A DNA stretch of 64,000 nt from Pempheris klunzingeri (GCF_042242105.1 NC_092014.1:10105374-10169373), one strand, 5' to 3'. Shown: positions 45,401 to 58,800, counted from the first letter of the stretch. A program made the numbers and translations. Notes: a model not told the origin generated them from the sequence alone.

Positions 45401-48400
45401 TGTGATCGTAGTGGAGCCAGATGTTTCCCTCAGGAGTTTTTAAAGACCACACCAAAGCTGAAAAGACAGTAAATGTTGGACATTCATCAGGTGGCCAGAA
45501 AAACAGCTTTACATGAATGCAAATGTTGCTCCATTATAATTGCTATTTATACCTGAGTAAAGAGGTTGCCAGCGCGTCTATTGAGGGGTCGCACAGTATT
45601 TGACTCAGAGGTATTTGATCACTTTGTTACCCGCAGAAAAAAACGCAAAAGGCATCAGGCTATTTTAAAGACTTGCCCTGCATGACATAAATATAAACGG
45701 AGACTCTTTAAGAGAGAGGTTTCTCTCTCTTAAAGTGTCTCCGTGGTGGAGGTGTAATGACAATGCTGTTAGAGAAGATGAATTGTGACAACGAGTACAG
45801 TGACAGAGGAATGTGCCTTAATCTGAGGCTACCAAAGCAGAAACAGAGCACTTCCCCATACAGAGCCAACACAGCTGGGCCATAAAATCCACAGTTGCCA
45901 GAGCCAAAAACCTTTTACAGCCTCGCTTCATTATTTAAGGCCGAGTGATGTCAAAATCACACTCAACCCTGGACTATAAAGCCAGGTCAGATATTGTGAT
46001 ACTGTGTTAATCAGCTCCAGTAGTGTAGCTTTATCCCACATCACGTTTTGAAACTTTGCAACCACTTTTCCTGTCAGTGTGGTGTCACTGGTATCACTTG
46101 AATGTTCAATCATATTTAATCTCCCAGATCACTTGCACAGGATTTTAGGAAATATGCTCATTCACACTCCTGCAGAGAAGATTGGTAACAGAGCTACATT
46201 TAAATACCAGTAAGGTAAATATGTAGCTGAAGCCAGCAAAGGATTAGTTTAGCTTAGCATAAAGACATATGCATAAACAGTCTTTATGCTATGCTCAAAC
46301 AAGTGAGACGGCTAACCTGGTTTTATTCATAGGTTAAAAAAAACATTGTTAATTTGTTTGGAGACCAACTATTACTTTGCGTCAGAGCAGTAACTTCCTT
46401 TAGTCTCCGCTGATTGCCTGGCAACTGTAGTCTGGGACGTAACCCCCTGTAAAAACCTACAGTGCTTCATTTTTACACAGTTTGTTACCATTGAACGGAG
46501 CCGGGCTCGCTGTTTCCGTTCTCTATGATGCAAAGATAAGCTTATCAACAGCAGGCTACAGCAACATGTTAAAGGTCCCATTTTCTGCTCATTTTGAAGT
46601 TCATACTGGTATTTGGAGGTCCTACCAGAACAGGTTTACACAGTTTAATGTTCAAAAAACACGTTATTTCTCTCCTACAGACGTGGCTGCTGCAGCTGTT
46701 TTCAGCCTCGTTCTTCGCGCACAGTTTTAGAAGAACAGAACATTTGTTTGCTTTGCTCTCGCTTTCGACATCTTCGTGTTACCAAGAGCTGCCGTTGGTG
46801 AGGAAAATACAGCGGTGAACAGTGAGGTGAATTCAGGAGGTTTTCATAAGGAGATCCACTTATGACATCATAAAGGGATCTAAAGCTAAAGGAAAGCTAA
46901 ACAAGGTGTTTTCACAGACATTTGCAGAAAAATAGAGCGAGAGAAAAAAAACATGGTCTTTTCTCATAGTTTGAGGGTCTCTAGACTCACCAGGGACACA
47001 TATTTATGTTGAAATTGACATTAAAAAGTGAATTTTGCATGATAGGGGACCTTTAATATACAGTTATGACAGTGATAGCAACCTTCAAAATGACAAACTA
47101 TTCCTTTAGTCAGTGACTCTTTATTAGAATATATTTGCATGATTAAGCCACAATGTAACCTACTTTGTGTAACTGTCAGTTTAGTACATGGCTGTTAATA
47201 ACGAGTCTACCAGTTAATTCTGTGGTAATCTGTACCCGTGTCATTTATTCTGCTGCAGACCAAAAGCCTGCTAAAGAAATTAAATTCACAGCACTGAACA
47301 TGTTGGTGTCTATTGAATTAACCCATTCAGTATTTATTCAGCAGTTGGACCAAGTGGGTCTTAAAATGCAGATCTTTTCACAAGTTCAGGCTCTCCGTCT
47401 CAGACTTTGCCCTCCAGTTTTAGAAGCAGCTATTTTTGTCTGCTCTGACTGCGTCACAGTGAACAGAAGAAGGAGATAAGAGTCAAGGCTTAGGGAAATC
47501 TTACATGCCTTGTTATGCCTTCCCTATGAAGATGGAGCTGCCCATACACGGCCACTTTTTAAAAGTCTACAGAGCCTGGAATCAACAGTTTAACTCATTT
47601 GCCTTTTGGCGTCAGATAATGTGGCCTATCTTGTGTTTACAAAGGTTGCATCACAGTGGTTTACCCTCCACGCCATATGGTCACGCTTAATAACTCAGCT
47701 CAGGAGTGTGTCTACCTGAGGTCACACATTTACATTGTCCGGGAGTCTTGAGGATTAGTTTGTATTATTGGGGAAGGCTGGTAATATATTTTTTAATCCA
47801 CCTGTTTTAAATCATTCATTTTAGAAATCTGAACATGACTTACCTTATTTAAAGCTTTATGTCAATGAACAAAAAAAGAAAAACTCAGGAGTTGTACAGG
47901 GGCTGAAAATTGTGGAAAACCAAAAGTTATTAGTGTTTATATGGTGTTTTCAAGGTTTGAAAGTGCTTGGATTTTGGATAAAGTGCTTGAAATTGTAATT
48001 GCATTAACACAATAAATCTGAAAAATCTGCTTTTTAGTTCAAGAAATAAGAAACTGTCATACAGAGACTAATCAATTTGAATGTATCTAATTTACCGCAG
48101 CAGTATGGTGCTGGAAAAGCCTGGAAAATGCACCTTGAAAATGCCTGAAAAGTGCTTGAATTTGACTTCAGTGAGGAAATGTGACAGCTCGTGGCCTGGG
48201 GGTCTGAATAGAGAGCGGTATTCAGCAGCGTTTTTCTATCTGTTTGCTGTACAAACGCAAGCTTTTGTTTCCTCTGTCATTGTTTGTAGCAGGGTTTGCT
48301 TTAGAAGCTCTAACATACTGTACATACGCTCATTTTGACGGAGCAGCCACCGTAGCACAGTCATAAACCTTTGATAAACAGTGGAGATGCTGCCAACTGG

Positions 48401-51400
48401 ACTGTGGCTGAATAGGGACCTGGTCTTCTGATGATGGTACACATAAAGTGCTTTGTTCTTATTTCCACCATAACACATTTGTTTAATTGTTAAAAATGTT
48501 GTTTTTGACTTTATTGTATTGTGAAACAAAGAAAATACAACCATATTTTTGCATTTGTCAAACAATAACAATTCTCGTAAGTGCCTGTGCTGATTCTTGC
48601 ATATGCATGAAAATAAAAGGGTTTAAAGGAGATGATGTTGGTCTGACTCCACAGCCCTGGTCATATACAGTGTAGCAGCTGTGCAGATTTCACAAATGTC
48701 CTGTTACATAAAGGGATTTATGAGCATGACAGCAATAATACATCCTGCAAAATGTGGCATATCTGTTGGATTCAAAGCCTCCAGGTATTAAAGGAAACTC
48801 CTCTGAAAACATAAAACACCATATTTTCTGTAAGTCTTAGTACCACTGTGGCAGAATCTCCCCAGAATGTAGCATTAAAACGGCTCTCTGCTGTGCGCGG
48901 GGGATATGTCACAGCGCTCCTGTGTCTGACAGGCTGCACAGGAGGTGCTGTTGGTGAAGGCAGGTTGAAAAAAGCCACTGTTTATGGTGACTGATAGAGG
49001 GAGTGAAGCACCGCAGGGAGCCACTGTGACTCCATGCAGCCATAACCAGGCAGCAGAGGGAATATGATGTAACAGTTTGTGAGACTGATTGTGTCTAGAA
49101 ACTACAATCGTTTGACCATTATGTCCCCCGTGTCCGTTCCCCCTATTACAGTCAAATAAACTATCCAGAATAGAACCAGATATTATGTTATATATTATAT
49201 TATTATATGTAATATATATTTTATATATATTGGCTGATTTTTGTCACATTACATGACATTTATGAAGCCTCAGACATTTCTTTCTCTCCGGGGTACAAAC
49301 TATAGTGTGTAATGGCAACTCCATTTCTAACCTCAACATATTTGTTATCTCTGGTCGACAGTTTTTGCTCCCTTATCCCCAGACTCATTCACTGACACCA
49401 GCACTTCTGTGATAAGCAAATATCAGGTGATATTATCAGCATCAGCTAGACCAATGTGTTGGCCGGGCATCTATACTTAAGTTAGCTCCTTATGATTGGT
49501 TGTTTTTTTCAGACCAAAATAATGACCAGATTATATGACTGATTGATCAACAGAAAATTGTCAGATATTTACATTTCTATGTTTATATTTTTAATAATTA
49601 CTAATTGTTTAGTCAAATATATCAAGAAAAAAGATATTCACTCGCTCCAGCTTCTCAAATGTGTAGATTTGCTAATTTTCTCAGTTTTTTATATTTGTGA
49701 AATCTGAGTACCTTTGAGTTTTAGACTGTTGCTCAGACAGACAAACCAAAAAAATCTGAAGGCGAGTTCTTTGACTCTGGGAAACTGTGACGTTTATTGC
49801 TTTTTTGTGACAGCACAGACAAAAATTTATCAATTTAAAAAAAGAAAATTAATCCACATACTTGTCAGTAATGAAAAGAATAGTTGTAGACTTAGTGAAC
49901 ATTGTACCACTGTGTAAAAAGTTAATAATGCTATTTTACAGGTAGAGATACAGCAAATGCAATAACATTTCTGTAAAGAGCTGATTGTCTTTTAGCTATT
50001 TTAAGTACTGTATCTGTTCCGTTAGAAGTACCGTCTAAGCTAATGCTTGGAGGTCGCTTTTTGAATCATCATTGAAGTCATATTCTGTAAACGCAGTGTT
50101 CCCCCTGGACATCTTTGAAAGCCACTTGGTGACTGTAATCCAAAAGCCTTCATCGTGCTCAACATGCAAAGCAACAGAAGGCTGCAGACAGGAAGCCTCT
50201 TAGAGAGCGAGGTTTTAGTCGTCCCGTCCTGTCTAAGCTCCCAACAGCCTGAGTTGTCACCCCCGCTCTGCTTTAAAGCACAATTCTTTATATGCCAGGG
50301 TTGGATGAGTTAAGTCCATTCATTGTGTAAAAAGTAAATTACATTCTTTTGCATATTTCTATAATTTTTATGGAACTGAAGCTGTATGCAGTAATAGTGT
50401 TTTGGCATTAGTATGCTAAGGATATTGTAAGTTACTTTTAATGCTAAATAGATTTGTTTTGTGAGAAGGGTTGGAGTAATAAGCTATCATTTCTACAGCA
50501 ATTCTACAGCTATGTAGTTTGTTTTTTGGCTTTTGTTGCCTTTCTGTTGTTTTGTCTTAAAACAAAGACAAATATATTTACAATTCAGATTGTTCCCATT
50601 TATTTTTTTTTGCCCTTGGCATTTGAATTTTTACTCGTTCTTTTGTTTTGACATCATTAAGACTATAACTAAAGGTTATTTTCATTATCAAAATATTGTG
50701 ATATCTTTAAATGTTCAGTTTTGTCCAACCAACAGTCTGAAATCCAAAGATAGGGAAAGAAAAAGATCAAATGCCAAGCTGGGACCAACAAATGTTTGAT
50801 GCTTTGTAGAAATAAATGACACACAACTATCAGAAAGTAAATCAATTGACTGATGCAGCTGTGCACATTATACAAAAATACTCTGAAACTTCATTAATTT
50901 TTTCACTTTCAACCATTACATCTTCTGTTAATTTATGTTCATTTACTTTGTTCTTTTTCCAAGCAAGATAGAATTCTGGGGTGAAATATTATTTTCCTTA
51001 ATTATTTTATTTTCTTTGCCATAATTTTTATTTTGTTTTTTAATTTATTGTTTTTAATGTAAAAACATTCAGAAAGGTCTAAAAGTTCAAGTCATCCCTC
51101 GAGATGTACTGTGTGTGTACAATTGCAGAGTTTAAACTGCAGCTGGTTAAAACTCAGACACAACACTAAATCACTTCAGTGTCTTAAGTGGTTGCAATGG
51201 TAACCTTGATTAATCTACTTAACATCTAACCTGGTACATCCTGTGTTATATGTGTGTGTGTAGGTACAGGGGATGTTGTGGCCATCATGATCCCAGAGCC
51301 TAAAGGTCGTGAGATTGTGGCCTTGCTGGACCAGCACATCATGGTCATGTTGCACATCACCATAGGAACCCGAAACCTGCAGAAATACGTGAGCAGAACG

Positions 51401-54400
51401 TCGGTAGTGTTTGTCTCCATCTCCTTCATCGTCCTCATGATCATCTCCCTCGCCTGGCTCGTCTTCTACTATATCCAGAGGTTCCGCTACGCTAATGCAC
51501 GAGACCGCAACCAGGTATGACTGTGTGCACTTTAATCAAAGTACAACTCTATTAGTTGAAGGATTTATGTGTAAAATTGATGCTGACAGTGCTGTGGTCT
51601 CACTCTTGACATTGGCCCTTACATTTTTCCATCTGCTGCTGGCTCTGTAAGGCTGTAAGGAGAGGCCAGAATTAGCCCGACAGCTGGCTGAAGAGAGATG
51701 CGGCAAACCAGTGAACCATCAACCAACTCCGCTCTCTGGCCCTTTAAGCCAACAGTGCAAATACTTGCTATTGCCATCTCTTTATTGTGAATGGCCGCCT
51801 CTGACGTTCTTGTGACGTCTGTAATGACAATTCATCATCGTGTCTGTTATGATAGGAGCCGGTGCCGTGACAACCATTGTTTGCGTTTTCACTTCGAATT
51901 ATGTTGATCTATGTTGTACAAAGAATTCAGCCATATTGAACAAATCTGCTCTCAGTTAATTTCCAAGGCAGCCCAGTAATGCAAAATAGTTAAAGCATGA
52001 TGGTGTGTTTGATAACTATTGTCAGTTCTGTGAATCTGTTGCCATCTGCTCTTCCAATATTTCTGATGTTTTTTTTTTTACTATTATTACCATTCTTTTC
52101 TTTTGCGCCAAGGAATTGCTCATAAACCTTTATTTAATCACTTTTCTAAAGCAGGTCAAATGATCATATCTCTATTAACATTCCCCAAAACAGACCTGAA
52201 AACAGACCTGGCAGTAATAAATATGTCTAATTAATCACTGCCAGTACAGTTTGTAGGACAGTGTGTTAAGGCCGATGTCCACTCTCCTCCGTTCATTTCC
52301 AATAAAACAAATGTGACGAGGTAAAACTGACCAGCTGTTATCCTGCAAAGCGACACGTGATGTTTGAAGTTCTGAAATTTCATGTTGGTGCACATTCACA
52401 TGAACATACACGGCTGTGATGTGATGTGGCAAAGTAGATATTTTTTTCAACTCTTCAGTGTCGGCTCATGTTGACCAATTAGCAGAGTTAACCAAACATA
52501 CCAGCAGAGATAGCTGCTTACTGTTGAATCACTGACCAGTATTTTAAAAAAAACCTACTGGCCGTGTCCATCCATAAAGTTTTTTCTGTCTGCAGAGACG
52601 TTTGGGAGATGCTGCCAAGAAGGCCATCAGTAAGCTACAAGTACGCACCATTAGGAAAGGAGACAAGGTAAATGATGTTCCCCATGCAGCACAGCACATT
52701 TCACATGAACTTTAAAGCAACTTTAGCTACATAGTGAGCTTAGTATACAGACATTAAAACAGACATCTATACTTATTTTATATTGATATATTTGAGAACT
52801 CAACGGTTTGTCATTTTCTGTCTTTCCCTTTTCTGTCTCGCCCATGTTCTGTGTTTTAGGAGACTGAGTCAGACTTTGACAACTGTGCTGTTTGCATTGA
52901 AGGTTATAAGCCTAATGATGTTGTAAGGATATTACCTTGCAGGTAAGGTTTGTGTGCTTGATCTTTGTTGTACATACTGTAGCTTAGCTTAAACTTAGTG
53001 TCTGTATTTGTTGTCTACATAAAGGCACAAAGTAAAACACAACTACAGATATCTGCACATGTTCACATTTGTTTTCAAATTGTTTTATTTGTGCACTAAC
53101 TTCTCGTTTGGTCAGGCATGTCTTCCATAAGCACTGTGTGGACCCGTGGCTACAAGACCACCGGACGTGTCCCATGTGTAAAATGAACATCCTCAAAGCC
53201 TTGGGAATCCCAGTAAGATCCTTTTGGTTTATTTGGCCAGTTTTGCCTCATAAAACGTAAAATTTATTGCTCTGATTTTTCTCATATCAAGACTGATCGA
53301 ACTCCAAAGTGCAAAACATAAAAGTCATAAATGAGAGCGCCTTTTTGCATGTTCCAGCTCAACGCAGACTGTTCAGATGATATTCCTCCGGACTATGAGA
53401 CATCTGTCGGAGGTCCACCCACCAACCCCATCAGCGGGGCAAGTGAAATCACAGTTAACGAGAGCTCGGTGGTTCTGGATCCAACCGGAAGAGCGATAGG
53501 CCTACAGCAGCTCCATTCTGATGCAGAGACAGAACCTCAGGCAGGGGAGAGCTACGTCATCGCCAGCAGTAAGTACAGACATCACATGTTTTTAAACATA
53601 AAGTTAATGAAACTCCAGCCACTGAAAAGGGATTTTTGATTTAACTAAGCTGGGAGGTTGGGACATTTGATTTTAATCCAGGCAAAGTTGTCACCACATG
53701 CTCTACAGTAATACATATATTATTATAGTTATATAATATACTAAGTACAAGCTGCACACTTTGACTTTTGCCTGATATTACTGTGTCCTGTGCTTTAAAA
53801 TAGAAACACTGTGAAACTCTCACAAAAAAACTGCTGAGATAAAACTTTTTGTCTTTTTGTTCCGCATCTACCAGAGGAAGCCAGTTTTCTACCAGTGTAC
53901 TGGTTCTGGTTTCATCCCCCTTTTGTCCGTCTTGTCATTCGAACAGTTGAACACTTTTTTTCTGAGGTCTAAATCGGGCCAGCAGCCACCTGGCCAGTGT
54001 CCCCCAGTTCAGATCCTCCTGGATAACACAGGAGGGTAAGAATAGCGTTCCCTTTCCAGAAAGTCACAACCTAACCCACATACACTCACATATTTGTTAT
54101 GTAGTGAGTATTTTGTGCACCTTATGCAAACACCTAAGGGCTGTTACTTTAACTAACAACAGTTAAACATCTGCAAGCTATCAATGCATTTATAGTGTGA
54201 GTGCGCACACATGCTCATACATGTGTTTGTTTGGCCCCCCCCCCCCACCAGAACAGGGTGTAGCCAGAGTTTGTAATGGTTTTAAAAGCTCTGAGTAACA
54301 CCTAAACTATGGCTGGATGGAGGAATAAACAGGAAGAAGATTTTTATGTTTCATTTATCAGTTTTATTGTTATATATAAAGAACAAAAATGAATGAGAAA

Positions 54401-56806
54401 AACACTTCAATTTGAGTTTAGAAGATAAAACTCCAATTTTTACGCCAAATCAGTAAATCCATGAAGCAACAAATTCAGCATTTATGGATCACACATGGGT
54501 TTAATGCCAGTCTGTTACGGAAATTTTACAAACTGCTTTTGGTTTATCCAGCTCAATGTAATTACTCTTCCCAGTGGTTTTATTGCCCTTCCTGGCATTT
54601 TTCGACCACTTAGAAGTCTGGTTGCAGTTAGCGCCTGGTTTATAATTAAACTTCTGTACCGTGTTTGAAGATCTGCGGGAGTGGGTCTGATTAATCTGTG
54701 CTAAAGTCTTGCTGCCCGGCATGTCAGACTGCCAGCCACAAACAGTATCCACACACACAGCTACTGTATCAGGAGACTCACTCCTTACAACCAATACTGA
54801 TGAACTGACACAGTTGTGAGTCAGATACACATTTTTCTTTTTTACTCTCTTGGTTGGTCTTGGTTGTACAGTTTCACTTGAAGTCAGTTTCAGTAGCACT
54901 CAGTGGATTTGCTCTCAAATCATGAAGGCATAATAGGAGAAAACTTTGGGGGAATAATCAAGTTATATTTGAGAAGAGTTGCGTGACGTGTTTAATGTCG
55001 ATAGACTTGCAATAAGCTGTTCCATTAACTTTCTAACTCAAAGTAATAAGTAGAGCTTCAACGATTAGATCATTAATCACTTCGTCATTTGGAAATAAAA
55101 TAATCTGCTACTATTTTTATTATCAGTTAATCATTTCAGTCCTTTTTTTAAAACTAAAATGTCAAACACAGTGAACTAAATGTCCTTTAGGATTTAAATT
55201 GGTCAAAACAAGCATTTTGAGGACATCAACTTGGGGCGAAGTTTTAGCTACAAAATCATGAGAATATTGGGCTCCAGGCTACTTAAAGGCAAAAATATAA
55301 GTCCAGCATTTATTCTGATAAATACGGAACATTGGAAAAATACAGTATTGTAATGACATATTTTCCATTATGCCATAAAGGCACTTGGCAGAAGCTGCTA
55401 GCATAGCACAAAGAGTTATGTTTACTTTTGTGTTCTTGACAAGCAGTTGATCAGCTCGCCACAAGCACTTATTCTCCTCGAAACTAATTAGCATGTAAAA
55501 TGTGATTTGTCTTATGTCGGCGCACTATTGAGCTCAAGGACACGATGTCACTGACTGGCACTTAGCATGAGATGAACAAGCCGATCTGTCAGGATTTCTG
55601 CTGCTGTGGGTCGACAGTGATGGAGGGCCGAGTGTGTTGTGTCTTTAGCCTGAATAATGAGCGCTGTCGTTAAGCGTAATGCAGCTATCATTCTTGGCAG
55701 AGTCAGCCATTTAGGTGTGTGTCCCAGAAAAAGGCCTCATTTGTTGCTGGAATTTGGGACTTGCTTGTTGCTGTCTGTTGTTTTCGGTTGCAGTCAATCC
55801 ATCTTAATACAATACTCACATGCCTGTATGAACACTGTTCTTGGTGAGTTCTTGGTCAGCATAATCACTGAACAGTGAAAATTGCCCTTTCCAGTAAAAG
55901 ATGGTTTGCATTTCTTGTAGGAAAAAAAGTTTATTCAGTAGCTAATAAGAGGCGGCAGCAAGCTAAAGGTGTCAGTATGACCAAAACCAAACAGTTTCGG
56001 TGACGAGCTGTCTGACCACATCTGAGGACAAATAGCTCAGAGGCAGCATGAAAAGCCTGCCATCATAAGCCCTGCTTCAGTTGGTGGCACTAATTTTCCA
56101 GTTGGATGTCATTAAATCAGAAGAAAAGGGTGCAACAAGATGACGTAATTAGTCTCAAGGAGCGGGGGTCAAACCTCAAATTAAATGAAAACAATGTAGA
56201 AAACATACTGGAAATATGGCATTAATGTTTGTTTAATTTAGTAATTTGTGTGTCTGGTGGAGCGGAAGCTTGGGTTGATGTTGAAGTCATATGCTCCATG
56301 TACATTATGAATCATCAATCAGTCACATTTTACATTTATTGATACACCTCAGAAAACAAAAGAACTTCTTTGCCATATGTGGACTTTTTTCTAATTTCCT
56401 GTGTTTCCATGCAGACTTTTTAATGAGTATGGTGAATGTCAGTATTTTACAAAGAGTTGAAGTTAACCCATTTTTTAATTAAGTTGTTTTCATTTAAAAA
56501 GCCACTATATACTTCCAAACCAAACGGCAGACCAAAAAAGTTAGAGACTAGCTGATGAAAATAGTGGAGCATTTAGCAGCTGAGGCGGTTTTCCTCAGAA
56601 GTTGGTAGAGTGGTAGAATTGGTTGATGCAACTGCATCCCACTGTGACCTGTCAATCAGCTACTTACCTCCTTGTCTCCCCCTTTAGGTGAGCACCAGCC
56701 TCCACTCAGCAGTGATTCAGACACATCTATCATCATGGGCGTGGAGGTAGGCATGTCTGAAGTAGACCTGTCCATTGAACAGGAATGCGAGGGGGCCAAA
56801 TCCTGA
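42463..56806 (+). CDS. rnf150: RNF150, PA-TM-RING E3 ubiquitin ligase (425 aa, seven exons)
   Basis: RNF150 belongs to the PA-TM-RING family of membrane E3 ligases (with RNF13, RNF128/GRAIL and RNF130). Exons: 42463-42907, 51264-51514, 52596-52667, 52860-52942, 53116-53212, 53358-53568, 56688-56806; phases agree and the stop is at 56804-56806. Domains: signal peptide about 1-30 (hydrophobic core [15 protein letters not shown]), a luminal protease-associated domain about 80-185 with N-glycosylation sites (NCT, NAS, NDT), and a transmembrane helix about 194-218. The RING-H2 has C265, C268, C283, H285, H288, C291, C302 and C305, with spacing C-x2-C-x14-C-x-H-x2-H-x2-C-x10-C-x2-C; all eight ligands are present. 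The C-terminus has [15 protein letters not shown] and ends EGAKS, as in RNF150 rather than its paralogues. Intron 1 is 8.4 kb. The start lies in a CpG-rich region. Confidence 0.96.
44621..44642. other. Short palindrome
   Basis: GGCTCATATG-CT-CATATGAGCC: perfect 10-bp arms, extending to about 14 bp with one mismatch. It lies in RNF150 intron 1. Confidence 0.65.
45697..45744. other. 22-bp inverted repeat with a 4-nt loop
   Basis: ACGGAGACTCTTTAAGAGAG (+AG) at 45697-45718 pairs with 45723-45744 across GTTT, with one T-T mismatch. It lies in RNF150 intron 1. Confidence 0.7.
46569..47056. mobile_element. Nonautonomous DNA transposon with TTAA-flanked inverted ends
   Basis: The left end TTAAAGGTCCCATTTTCTG and the right end, reading inward as TTAAAGGTCCCCTATCATG, are inverted repeats. 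Both ends carry TTAA, the piggyBac-type target. The 488-bp interior has no transposase. It lies in RNF150 intron 1. Assignment to piggyBac is inference from the TTAA borders only. Confidence 0.6.
47945..48185. repeat. Degenerate repeat built on AAGTGCTTG motifs
   Basis: AAAGTGCTTGGATTTTGG, AAGTGCTTGAAATTG, CCTGGAAAATGCACC and GAAAAGTGCTTGAATTTGAC resemble a teleost dispersed repeat. Boundaries and class are uncertain. Confidence 0.35.
49540..49800 (+). repeat. Dispersed repeat, family with 'CAGCTTCTCAAATGTG'
   Basis: GATTGATCAACAGAAAATTG, CTCCAGCTTCTCAAATGTGT, TTTAGACTGTTGCTCAGACA and TGACTCTGGGAAACTGTGAC are landmarks of a common teleost repeat. Copies at 50660-50850 (inverted) and 55050-55290 share the same order. 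It lies in RNF150 intron 1. Confidence 0.55.
50660..50850 (-). repeat. Inverted copy of the 'CAGCTTCTCAAATGTG' family
   Basis: Read on the minus strand it gives CAGTCAATTGATTTAC, TGGTCCCAGCTTGGCATTTG, TTTCAGACTGTTGGTTGGAC and TTTTGATAATGAAAATAACC, in the same order as the copy at 49540. It lies in RNF150 intron 1. Confidence 0.5.
53569..56687. other. rnf150: RNF150 intron 6
   Basis: The intron contains an exon-like segment (53875-54035), an antisense open frame (54501-54899) and dispersed repeats. Neither of the first two is a proven gene. Confidence 0.7.
55050..55290 (+). repeat. Third copy of the same repeat family
   Basis: AGAGCTTCAACGATTAGATC, TCATTTGGAAATAAAATAAT, AAAATGTCAAACACAG and CAAAACAAGCATTTTGAGGA match this family's usual start and end. 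It lies in RNF150 intron 6. Confidence 0.5.
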
Positions 56807-58639
56807 CCGATCTAAGCTGAGGAAAAGGGATGAATTGCCAGGAAAAGGGGGATGACAACAGGACGGAGCGATCGGGGGGCCCCCAGAGATTCGCCACATG
56901 TTCGGGCCCCGGAGGAAGTGACTTCACAGAAGACAGGCAAATGAGCAATACAGCATAGCAGCACTAAACACCCAGTTCTGTCTTTCATCTGTGGACCTGT
57001 TGCTTGCTCGTTTTCTAGCAGTCACACCTCACCATTTCGTTGGGTTGACTGTGAGCAGACAGCCAATCACCACATTGTGGTGGCCCAGTTTTTGTCCACA
57101 TTATCTTTTTACATCCATAGATTAAACCTAATATATGAAACACACTTACAGTACCTGCTGAGATGTTATAGCCCCTCACAGATCTGAGAAGGCCAAATTA
57201 GATTCTCCTCACTCTGGCAACCCAAACCTGCCGCTGGACACAGTACGAGCACAAGAGCAGCAGGGCCTCCTTAATGCAAGATTGCAGCTTTAATTATTAG
57301 AAAAATATGTGCAGATTGTTTGATTTCTTGGTACTGCCATCACTGCCAACATACTCCTGAAGTAAGTTTTACTGATGTGATGGTTACATAGCACGTAAAG
57401 AGCCTATATCAGCAGTCCCTAACGGTTGGTGTGAATTTCCACCAGCAATTTTTCAACTTCAGACTTGGGTACATGTTGTTATCCCTTGAAAACTTGAAGC
57501 ACAGGTCTTTAAGTTCATGTGGTCATGTGACATTTGAGGAGTTGGAATGTGTATGCACACCTTAAGCTGTAATTTCTAAATGTAACCGTTTCTTGTTCAT
57601 CTATAACATCTATTTTACCAACCGAATATTCCTGTCGTTGAGAGGAAAAAAACCAAACACATGGTAGATATTCCTGTCCTCACATTTGACAATCATAGCT
57701 TGGCACAAGCAGTTTTGAAGCGATGTCACCCACTGCCCTACTGAAACTGCTGCTGATTTACAAGTCTTCACAACACATGACGCTGGTGATCACTCTCTGC
57801 TGTCTGTTAGGAGGGAAATGCTCACCTCTGTGTTCACACTGCTGCTCACTGCAGCTGGCAATAGCAGTTGTCACGACCAAATTCTGGCAGTGTGAACATA
57901 CTGTAGACAAACTTCCTATACTTGTCAAGCCAGCCAATATAAATATGTCAACAAGTCTTTGTGCCAAGATTATCAGTAGTATTTTAAACATAGTAGTTGT
58001 TTGTATGTACACTGATCCCCATGGTTGATAAACACACTGGAATGGCGCTAAATCTGTTCCTGAATATCAATATAAAGCAGATGAAACAAGACTAGGACAT
58101 AGAGTAGGATGGCTTACATCAGTTGAACGAGGGACTGTTTTGGTGGTAAAGGATGGAGCTATGCATTATCTGACAAATAAGTTTCCATTTGAGGAATTTT
58201 GATGCATGAAAAGCTTACAGCTACAGTGGTGGAATAACTTAGAAGTTTTGTGTAGACTGCGTCCACACTAAGCCGGCTAGTTTATGAGAATGACATGCAT
58301 GCAGCCTAGCTTTTTCTGGTTTAGGGGGTTCTCCACACAAAAATGCCTGAACAGCGACATTATTCAGCGACATTTCCTCCTCAATTTTGAGACTATCATT
58401 GATATTTTTGTAATAAGAGAGAATTATCACCTGAATCTGCAGCTCCCCAAGGCATTACAGAGCTTTACAGTGACTTTCAGCTCATTGTTTAGCTGTTTAG
58501 ACCATAACTTTTTTGTTTTGGTTGACTCTCACTGCTCTCAGTGTAATTTCCAGCCACAGCAGTCACTTGTTTCCACTGAAAAAGCTCTAAAACCATCTGT
58601 ACTCTGCCTGCACCTTAGCAACTAGCTTTTGAACATATT

Positions 58640-58800
58640 GGAGCATGTAGCAGTTAAAGAGCCAGATGTTTTTCTCATAAGTTGGTAGGGACCAAAAACA
58701 GAGCTAAAAGAGAGTGAACAAAGACTTACATTTGCCAAGTGGCCAGAAACACAACTCCAAATCAAGGATAATGTTGCTCCATAACTGCTGGGTGTGTAAA
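58640..58800. repeat. Dispersed repeat with related copies at 45405-45545 and 56505-56620
   Basis: GGAGCATGTAGCAGTTAAAG, AGCCAGATGTTTTTCTCA, GTTGGTAGGGACCAAAAACA and GGCCAGAAACACAACTCC recur in modified form in RNF150 intron 1 (GGAGCCAGATGTTTCCCTCA, GTGGCCAGAAAAACAG) and just upstream of the last RNF150 exon (GGAGCATTTAGCAGCTGAGG, GAAGTTGGTAGAGTGG). Class not determined. Confidence 0.5.

Larger units (their letters stand above)
42908..51263. other. rnf150: RNF150 intron 1
   Basis: The 8.4-kb intron has several dispersed repeats, the 46569-47056 transposon and two palindromes. No exon or RNA gene is recognised. Confidence 0.8.
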
